Positions 6,689 through 13,043 of a stretch of 35,552 nucleotides of DNA are shown here, piece after piece. Origin of the DNA: G963674505 sp964575975 (GTDB taxonomy: Bacteria > Desulfobacterota > Desulfobacteria > Desulfobacterales > SKZT01); NCBI GenBank assembly GCA_964575975.1, contig CAZNTU010000032.1, forward strand, positions 1 through 35,552, written 5' to 3'. The notes beneath the pieces are model-generated. The model was not told where the DNA came from, made no database searches, and was given only the letters and a program-made list of their open reading frames with translations. Numbering within the stretch: the stretch's first letter is position 1; the number at the start of each line of letters is the position of its first letter. Position numbers and translations under genes: made by a program.

Positions 6689-7812
6689 CTATTTCGCCAA
6701 CCCGCCCGGTTCGTACGCTGCGTCGATGCCCTTGGGCTCCGTGTCGGCGTCGGTCTGGTTGATGAAGTTCACCGCCACGTAGTTTCCCACGTCCCAAATC
6801 TTTTCCGATTCCAGTTCCCTTTTGAAATAGGGCATGGCCGTGCCGGTTATGCCGTTCATTATCTGATAGTACAGAATGCCGCCGGTGATTTCGCGGTCTT
6901 TCAGGATCGTGAAATTGAACGGCGGGGGATACAGGAACGGCTGGGCGGGCCCCATGCCGTCGCCGATGGGACTATGGCAGCCCGTGCAAAAATCCTGGTA
7001 GATTTTCTCGCCCCTGGCCAGCCCCGCCGGGGTGGTCGGGTAGGGATTGGGAATTTCCCGCCAACCCCGGGGCACTTGGTCGTTGAGCCACTGTATGTTG
7101 AATTCGGGTCCTTCCTCGTAGGCCGATATGGCCTCCTGTTTCCAGTGGTTCTGTCTTTCCATGCGAGCGTCGGCGTCTTTCAAGCCCAGGCTCTGCACGT
7201 ACTGGATCAATACGTGAATGTTGTCCGTGTCCAAGAACGAAAAGGACGGCATGATCGAGTTCGGCCTTGTCCACCTGGGGTTGAGAAAATGGGCGACGTG
7301 CCAGTCGTCGGGGTGTTCCCCTCCTTCCTGGGACAGGTCCGGTCCGGTCCTGATGGAACCCAGCTGGATCGGATGGTCTTGGATATAGTCCCCGGCGTGG
7401 GCGATTCTTTCGGCGCCGAGCCCCCAGTCGATGTTTCGAATGGATTGGCTGTGGNNNNNNNNNNNNNNNNNNNNNNNNNNNNNNNNNNNNNNNNNNNNNN
7501 NNNNNNNNNNNNNNNNNNNNNNNNNNNNNNNNNNNNNNNNNNNNNNNNNNNNNNGGCGATTCTTTCGGCGCCGAGCCCCCAGTCGATGTTTCGAATGGAT
7601 TGGCTGTGGCAGTAGACGCAACCGTTGGAAACGTACAGCAATCGTCCCGCCGCCTCGATTTCCGTGCGAGTCCTGAAGATATCCGACGGTTCCTCGTGCC
7701 GGGTCGCCCATGGCAGGTAGACCGCGATATACGCCACGCTGGCGAATATGATCAGGCTTCCGACGACGATGGCGGTCGGGCTCATTTTCATGTCGACATA
7801 CTTCATCTTCAT
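6689..7812 (-). CDS. CcoO/CcoP-type dihaem cytochrome c subunit of cbb3 oxidase (interrupted by an artificial gap)
   Basis: The reading frame is split by 100 N (7455-7554), but the 55 bases left of the gap (7400-7454) are identical to the 55 bases right of it (7555-7609). Removing the 155-bp excess gives a continuous 969-bp frame of 322 residues. It has an N-terminal membrane anchor (about 11-33), a first haem site CVYCH at 65-69 with a distal Met in IMPSF (CcoO-like), and a second haem site FCTGCH with a distal Met in TAMPYF (CcoP-like). The protein would pass electrons to CcoN from complex III or soluble cytochrome c. It overlaps the ccoN stop by 4 nt (ATGA). A merged CcoO/CcoP is unusual for classical cbb3 oxidases, which keep a monohaem CcoO and a separate dihaem CcoP. 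C-terminal part ends in EPGGLAK. Confidence 0.88.
7455..7554. other. Spurious 100-N scaffold gap flanked by a 55-bp contig overlap
   Basis: Exactly 100 N, the conventional placeholder for a gap of unknown size. The 55 bp before it (7400-7454) and after it (7555-7609) are identical, so the two contigs really overlap. Dropping 7400-7554 restores the ccoOP frame (969 bp, divisible by 3). Confidence 0.95.
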
Positions 7813-9182
7813 GATCGTATTTCTCCGGGATTGAAGAACAGCGTTCTAAAGATGTTGTACAATCCAACGAGCGCTCCCGTGAATATCATCACTCCCATGG
7901 AAGCTCTCAGGACGTAGTAGATGTGAATTTCCGGCAGGACCCTGTACACAACCTCGCCGTTCATCCAGGCGTTGCCTTGGATCAGTCCCGCGATGGTGAG
8001 TACGATGGTGAAGCCGGTGACTCCGATCAGGATGAGCCAGTATTGCAGGTCTGCCAGAAAGCGGCTGTAAATGGGCTTTCCCGTAATGCGCGGGAGCGTG
8101 AAGTACAGCCCTCCCAAGGCGATCATGCCCGAGAATCCGAGCACTCCGATGTGTGCGTGCCCGACGGTCCAGTTGTTGAAATGGGTCACTCTCTGAACGA
8201 TCGGAAGCGACATCATGGAGCCCTGGATGCTCACGAAAAAGTACATGATGGTCCCGGTGAAGACGAACTTGCCCCCGATGTCCGCGTGGATTGCGCCAAG
8301 CTTGCCCTTTGCCGTGTACCAGATGTTGAGCAGAAAGACGCTCACGGGGATTACCATCGCCACGCTGTCCACGATGGCGATTATTTTCAGCCAGGAAGGA
8401 ACCGGAACTTGCAGGAGATGATGGGTTCCGATATGGGTGTAGACCACGAGCAGGGACCAGAACCCCACGAGAGAGAGCGTGTGGCTGTACAACGGGCTGT
8501 TGACCACTTTCGGGACCACGTAGTAGGAGACGGCGATGGCGAGCGGAGTCAGAAGAAGACCGAAAATGTTGTGCCCGTAGAACCAAAGCAGGATGGCGTC
8601 CGGTATTCCCACCAAGGCGCCGGATTGGGGACGCCATATGACGTTCCCGAGGCAATAGGTCGCCGCCGTGAGTATCACGGCTGCGGTGGCGTACCAGATG
8701 GAAATGTACAGGATCGGCTCTTTCCTGTTCTTGATGGTCATGATGAGGTTGAAGAAAACCATCGCGAGGGCCGCGATCAGGATCATGTCCACGGGCCATA
8801 TCAATTCGGCGTACTCTCTTCCCTGGGTGCGCCCGGAAAGAAGCGTGACCACCCCGGACACCATGGCCAGATTCCATACGGCGGCCGAGGTCACTCCGAG
8901 TTTTTCGCTGTAAAGGTCGGCGACCATCAATTTGGGGATGAAATAAAAGGCCGCGGCCAGCAGCCCGGGCGTCACGAACCCGAACAGCACCAAATTGACA
9001 TGCACTACCCGGACGCGCCCGAAAGTGAGCCATCCGATGCCCTCTGTAAGGTCCGGGGCGATCAATGCCGTGGCGATCAGCAACCCCATGGAGGTGGCGA
9101 CCACGAACCAAAAGCCGGAGGTGAGTAAATAAGCCTTTACCGTGGAGTATTCCGACCACGCCGTTTTCGATTTGTCGCTCAT
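7809..9182 (-). CDS. ccoN: cbb3-type (C-family) haem-copper oxidase subunit I, CcoN
   Basis: A 457-residue polytopic protein carrying the whole active-site set of C-family oxidases. Low-spin haem ligands: His61 (VVHVNLVLF) and His344 or 342 (NNWTVGHAHIGVLG). CuB ligands: His204 (WFYGHN), His254 and His255 (IGTHHLL). Tyr248, six residues before His254, has the spacing of the helix-VII Tyr crosslinked to a CuB His in cbb3 enzymes. This excludes a nitric oxide reductase NorB, which has another CuB pattern and extra Glu residues. It reduces O2 to water with high affinity. It follows actA and overlaps ccoOP by 4 nt; an AGGAG stands about 12 nt before the start. Confidence 0.95.
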   Translation of the reverse strand: MSDKSKTAWSEYSTVKAYLLTSGFWFVVATSMGLLIATALIAPDLTEGIGWLTFGRVRVVHVNLVLFGFVTPGLLAAAFYFIPKLMVADLYSEKLGVTSAAVWNLAMVSGVVTLLSGRTQGREYAELIWPVDMILIAALAMVFFNLIMTIKNRKEPILYISIWYATAAVILTAATYCLGNVIWRPQSGALVGIPDAILLWFYGHNIFGLLLTPLAIAVSYYVVPKVVNSPLYSHTLSLVGFWSLLVVYTHIGTHHLLQVPVPSWLKIIAIVDSVAMVIPVSVFLLNIWYTAKGKLGAIHADIGGKFVFTGTIMYFFVSIQGSMMSLPIVQRVTHFNNWTVGHAHIGVLGFSGMIALGGLYFTLPRITGKPIYSRFLADLQYWLILIGVTGFTIVLTIAGLIQGNAWMNGEVVYRVLPEIHIYYVLRASMGVMIFTGALVGLYNIFRTLFFNPGEIRS

Positions 9183-9204
9183 TTGATTTCGCGTCTCCTG
9201 CTTT

Positions 9205-9756
9205 TTAATTGTGGCATGCCAGCCAGCATCCCAGGTTGGCGTTTTTCTCGCGGTGGCATTCTATGCAAAAGCCCATCCGGAAAGGCTCCTGTTTCAGCCT
9301 GTCCATCGTTTCCACCGCGAAGTGGCATTCCTTGCACTCGATGTTCTTTTTAATGTGGCGCTCGTGGACGAAAAAGACGTGCTCGGCCACGTAGGTGACC
9401 TTGCGCCACGGCGTCGGAGTGTTCGTGTCGTAATATTCGTGTTCCTTCAAGATCCACGGATGGTTGGCGATGATGTACTTGTGGCAGTACAGGCATTTTT
9501 CCACCGGCGGCATTCCGGGAAACTTGGACCTGGCCACGTAGGGGTGGCAGAATTCGCATTGGATTTGTTTGACGCCCGCGTGGACCCTGTGGCTGAAGGG
9601 GATGGGCTGTTCCGGTCCGATGTTCGTCCAAGGGGCCGCGTAGAAATAGTACAGGAACGCGACCGTGAACACGATCGCCAAAACAGTCGCGGCTATCGGC
9701 CCCTTGTTCGACCATACCTTATTATACATGCGCGAGAAAAAGGATTCGGACGCCAT
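9205..9756 (-). CDS. actA: ActA, multihaem cytochrome c subunit of alternative complex III
   Basis: A 183-residue protein with an N-terminal membrane anchor (about 21-40) and five haem sites: CEFCH 67-71, CLYCH 88-92, CKECH 141-145, CIECH 164-168 and a last one with three spacer residues, CWLACH 177-182. The DNA (TGC TGG CTG GCA TGC CAC) confirms the CXXXCH. Five haems match the pentahaem ActA of alternative complex III, which passes electrons out of the complex. In usual act operons actA comes first, but here it stands between actF and ccoN; its start directly abuts the actF stop. The non-canonical last site could still bind haem, as CX3CH sites are known in other multihaem cytochromes. Confidence 0.9.
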   Translation of the reverse strand: MASESFFSRMYNKVWSNKGPIAATVLAIVFTVAFLYYFYAAPWTNIGPEQPIPFSHRVHAGVKQIQCEFCHPYVARSKFPGMPPVEKCLYCHKYIIANHPWILKEHEYYDTNTPTPWRKVTYVAEHVFFVHERHIKKNIECKECHFAVETMDRLKQEPFRMGFCIECHREKNANLGCWLACHN

Positions 9757-10986
9757 TTAGACGGCCCTCCTTTCCCCGGACGGTTCGATTTCCGGAAACA
9801 GTTTCATATAATACCCTACGGACAGGATCATGAGCCCCAGAAAGCCTATGGTAATCAGGAATTCCGGAAAGCCCAGGGGCAACGAGGTTGCATGATGGTT
9901 CAGCGACGGACCCAGCAGGAGCATATGTTCCAGCCAAATCCCCGTTATGACCAAAATACACAGGCCCATCATGAATTTGGGCTGGGTTTTGACGTCTCGC
10001 CTTAAGAGAATCAGGAAAGGCGCGATGAAGCAGAGGACGAAGACGGTCCAGGCCAACGGCCTCCAAGGGATCAGCATGGTCCTCTCGATTACGAAGGCCG
10101 TCTCCTCGGATATGTTGCCGTACCAGATGACCACCAGCTGGCAATAGAAGAAGTCGGCCCAGACCAGGCAGAACGCGAAAAAGAGCTTGCCGATGTCGTG
10201 GAATTGTTTGGATTCGATGTGCCATCCGTTGTTCGGGTCCATGTGAAGGACGGCCGCGAAAATAATGATGGCGCCGAGTCCAATGTACACGGCTTTGACG
10301 AAATGATAGGCCCCGAAAAGGGTCGAGTACCAGTGTGGATCCATGCTCATGACCAGATCGTAGCCGATCAGGGAAAGAACGAGGGCGAACGCGAATATAT
10401 AAAGGACGGAAAACAGGCTCATGGGCTTTCGGAACCTTTCGGGGTCGGCCTGGCCGCTTCCCCAAAGCTTGTAGAGGATTCTCCGGAACGTCCCGGACGG
10501 CTCCTCCTTGTGAAGTTTGGCCCCGAGGGAGAAAAACAGGTAAGTGAACCCCACTCCGTACAAAACCAGAAGCGCGGCCGCATCCCGGGAAAACAGGAAG
10601 GGAATGTTGAGCCAGACCTCCTTGCCGTGAAGATCCTCCCCGATCCATGGGAAGAGGTGGCTTTTTCCCAGGTAGAGTCCGAGGAAAAGGAGGAACGAGA
10701 CGGGAAAGAAGGAGGCGAACGTTTCGGCGATGCTGGCCAGCGGGCCGCTCCATCGGGCTTTGGTGATATGCATCACCGCCGAAAAAAGCAGGCCCCCCTG
10801 CGCGATGGCGGACCATACCAGAAAATTGATCAGGTAGGCCTGCCATGCCCTCCCCGGATGCGCTCCGAAAAGCACCGCCGCGAAAGTCCCGAAACCGATC
10901 ACGATCAACGCCAAGGTCGATCGGAATCTCCTTTGGCGGATCGTCGGAATGTTATCGGCAATTAACGTCGTGCTCATTTTTTTCAT
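9757..10986 (-). CDS. actF: ActF, membrane quinol-binding subunit of alternative complex III
   Basis: A 409-residue polytopic protein (an alternative start at MSTTL, 10977, is equally likely). It begins with a helix at about 23-43 and shows the ActF/ActC-like conserved AYLINFLVWSAIAQGGLLFS and the later DPHWYSTLFGAYHF. ActF is a NrfD-type membrane subunit paralogous to ActC, thought to help in quinol oxidation and proton translocation. It ends where actA begins. The neighbours ActB, ActC and ActD leave little doubt about the complex. No other role is plausible, but detailed quinol-site residues were not checked. Confidence 0.92.
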   Translation of the reverse strand: MKKMSTTLIADNIPTIRQRRFRSTLALIVIGFGTFAAVLFGAHPGRAWQAYLINFLVWSAIAQGGLLFSAVMHITKARWSGPLASIAETFASFFPVSFLLFLGLYLGKSHLFPWIGEDLHGKEVWLNIPFLFSRDAAALLVLYGVGFTYLFFSLGAKLHKEEPSGTFRRILYKLWGSGQADPERFRKPMSLFSVLYIFAFALVLSLIGYDLVMSMDPHWYSTLFGAYHFVKAVYIGLGAIIIFAAVLHMDPNNGWHIESKQFHDIGKLFFAFCLVWADFFYCQLVVIWYGNISEETAFVIERTMLIPWRPLAWTVFVLCFIAPFLILLRRDVKTQPKFMMGLCILVITGIWLEHMLLLGPSLNHHATSLPLGFPEFLITIGFLGLMILSVGYYMKLFPEIEPSGERRAV

Positions 10987-11031
10987 CCATCATGGGGTTC
11001 AATAATTTAATGTTTGGCATCCAATTAAAAT

Positions 11032-11217
11032 TTATCCGTCCCTATTGGGGAGTTTTCGATCTTTTCTTGTTTCTTTTTGCCACAGGACCGGGTCCGAAAT
11101 ACCTCGAACACCTCCGGTTTCGGCAAGACTTTCGAGTATTTCCGCCATTTCGGGACCGGGATCGAAGATGGTCCGGTTGCCTTCGACCGTCGGTTGCTTC
11201 GTCGATTCATCGGTCAA
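11032..11217 (-). CDS. Possible small hydrophilic protein between actD and actF
   Basis: A 61-residue frame from TTG 11215-11217 (MTDESTKQPTVEGNR... ending in KDRKLPNRDG) that overlaps the actD end by 11 nt and fills the slot where actE normally lies. Codon use looks natural (C/G-ending third positions). It has no membrane segment and no CXXCH, so it is not ActE. A competing frame at 11025-11210 starts with an ATGA overlap (MNRRSNRRSK...), is Arg/Ser rich and looks less like a protein. Function unknown; it may also be non-coding spacer. Confidence 0.4.
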   Translation of the reverse strand: MTDESTKQPTVEGNRTIFDPGPEMAEILESLAETGGVRGISDPVLWQKETRKDRKLPNRDG

Positions 11218-11731
11218 ACCTTGTTACCTCCGCCCCCTTTTCCTTGAAAAACGCCGTCAACTCCCCCGCCTTGTCCGGCTCGCACGATGCGACGACCCCG
11301 AAGTGGCTCCCGGAGCATCGGGGATCGTAGTGCCTGGACCATTTGAATTCGGGAAGCTCCGCCTGCGTCAGCAACCCGATAACATTCCCGAAAACCGAAA
11401 ACAAAATGGTGAACTCGAATCCCACGATAAAAAAAGGTACGAGAGAAACGATGGGCTTTCCCTGCACGATCAGGTCCCAGCGGGTCGAGGTGAAAGTCGC
11501 CAGGGCGATTCCGGAAAGAAAACCCAGGATTCCGCCGACCAGCGTGAAATAGCCTACCTTGCTTTTTTTCACGGCCATGGCGTCCAGCACCTTGTGGCTC
11601 GGAACGGGGGAATGCACCTTTTCGAGCGTCCACGAAGATTTCCTGATATCCTCTATAACGGAGGCCGTCCGGTCCTCGTCCGTGAACAAGCCCATCACGT
11701 ACGCTTGCGACGAATTGGCTTCAAGAGACAT
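11207..11731 (-). CDS. actD: ActD, membrane subunit of alternative complex III (DUF3341)
   Basis: A 174-residue protein with the DUF3341 pattern: a soluble N-terminal part (YVMGLFTDEDRTASVIEDIR), two membrane segments (about 57-80 and 94-118) and a C-terminal soluble domain with a conserved HYDPRCSGSHFGV block. ActD is a structural subunit next to ActC in the complex. It overlaps the actC end by 11 nt, so translation is probably coupled. Family assignment rests on the layout and the neighbours. Confidence 0.9.
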   Translation of the reverse strand: MSLEANSSQAYVMGLFTDEDRTASVIEDIRKSSWTLEKVHSPVPSHKVLDAMAVKKSKVGYFTLVGGILGFLSGIALATFTSTRWDLIVQGKPIVSLVPFFIVGFEFTILFSVFGNVIGLLTQAELPEFKWSRHYDPRCSGSHFGVVASCEPDKAGELTAFFKEKGAEVTRFDR

Positions 11732-13040
11732 GGTATTCCATTTCCTTTGCTACGTATTCTTTCATTTCCGTCATGGAAACCGACGGCAGGTGTTTCACGA
11801 ACAGCACGAACAGGAAGAAAAACAGGCTGAACGAACCGATCATGATGCCGTACTCGATGGCCGACGGGGCGTACGTTCCCCAGGAGTGGGGAATGAACCC
11901 GTGGGCCACGCCGCCGATGATGATGACGAATCTTTCGTACCACATGCCGATGTTGACCAGGATCGATATGCCGAACAGCAACGGAATCGACCGTCTGACT
12001 CTTTTGACGAAAAAGAGGAGAGGGACGATGGTGTTGCAAACCACCATGATCGTGAATTCCAGGCTGTAGGTCCCGGTCGCCCTCCACCGGAAGGATTCGG
12101 CCTCGACGATATTGTGGCTGTACCAGGCGATGAAAAATTCCGTGGCGTACGCGAAACCCACGATCATGCCGGTGAAGATGATCGTTTTCGCCACGTTTTC
12201 CAGAACGTCGACGGTGATGATTTTTTCGTAGTTGAAGATGCTCCGGAGCGGGATCATGAGGGTCAGCACCATGGCAAGGCCGGAATGGATGGCCCCGGCC
12301 ACGAAATAGGGGGCGAATATGGTGGTGTGCCATCCGGGCACGACCCCTAAAGCGAAGTCCCAAGACACGACGGAATGGACCGAAATGACAAGCGGCGTGG
12401 CCAGCGCGGCGAAGAAAAGATATCCTCTGGAGTAGTGCCGCCATTGGTCGTTGTTGCCGTTCCATCCCAGACTGATGACGGTGAATATTTTCTTTCTGAG
12501 CCCGGTGGCCCGGTCTCGAATGGCCGCCAAGTCGGGAATCATTCCCGTGTACCAGAAAAGACTGCTCACGGTCAGATAGGTGCTGATCGCGACCACGTCG
12601 AACATCAGCGGGGACATGAAGTTGGGCCACAGCGTCCTCTGGTGGGGGTAGGGAAGCATGTAGTAGACCATCCATACCCGGCCCAGATGGATGAACGGAA
12701 AAAGGCCCGCGATGCACACCGCGAAGACGGTCATGGTTTCCGCCGCCCTGGCGATGGGGTTTCTCCAGCCCGCCCGGAACAGGTGCAGAATCGCGGAAAT
12801 CAGGGTGCCCGAATGGGCGATACCGACCCAGAAGACGAAGTTGATCAGATACGTTCCCCACATGACCGGGTGGTTCTGGCCGCCCGCGCCGATGCCCACG
12901 AAGATCTGGTAAGTCCAGCAGCTCGCGCCCACGAGAATGCCGACGGCGAGAATGCCAATGGCGATCCAGTATTTGCGCGGCGGCGGTTTGAGCGTATCGA
13001 TTACGGTATTGTCGATTTGAGCGAAAGTCAGTTGAGACAT
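11721..13040 (-). CDS. actC: ActC, NrfD/PsrC-type membrane subunit of alternative complex III
   Basis: A 439-residue polytopic membrane protein, with about eight or more helices, of the NrfD/PsrC family. Typical blocks are WGTYLINFVFWVGIAHSGTL near residues 60-79 and the loop IHLGRVWMVYYMLPYP. ActC receives electrons from the quinol pool and hands them to the Fe-S clusters of ActB, and is thought to host the quinol site. It lies 3 nt downstream of actB (stop 13044, start 13040). No unusual feature was noticed. Confidence 0.93.
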   Translation of the reverse strand: MSQLTFAQIDNTVIDTLKPPPRKYWIAIGILAVGILVGASCWTYQIFVGIGAGGQNHPVMWGTYLINFVFWVGIAHSGTLISAILHLFRAGWRNPIARAAETMTVFAVCIAGLFPFIHLGRVWMVYYMLPYPHQRTLWPNFMSPLMFDVVAISTYLTVSSLFWYTGMIPDLAAIRDRATGLRKKIFTVISLGWNGNNDQWRHYSRGYLFFAALATPLVISVHSVVSWDFALGVVPGWHTTIFAPYFVAGAIHSGLAMVLTLMIPLRSIFNYEKIITVDVLENVAKTIIFTGMIVGFAYATEFFIAWYSHNIVEAESFRWRATGTYSLEFTIMVVCNTIVPLLFFVKRVRRSIPLLFGISILVNIGMWYERFVIIIGGVAHGFIPHSWGTYAPSAIEYGIMIGSFSLFFFLFVLFVKHLPSVSMTEMKEYVAKEMEYHVS

Positions 13041-13043
13041 GGC

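Noticed and set aside
7400..7609. Genuine tandem duplication in ccoOP
   Set aside because: The copies are separated by exactly 100 N and collapsing them restores the frame; an assembly artefact is the simpler explanation.
7809..9182. Nitric oxide reductase NorB instead of CcoN
   Set aside because: CuB ligands WFYGHN and GTHHLL plus Tyr248 at the crosslink spacing are those of C-family oxidases; NorB has a different set and catalytic Glu residues.
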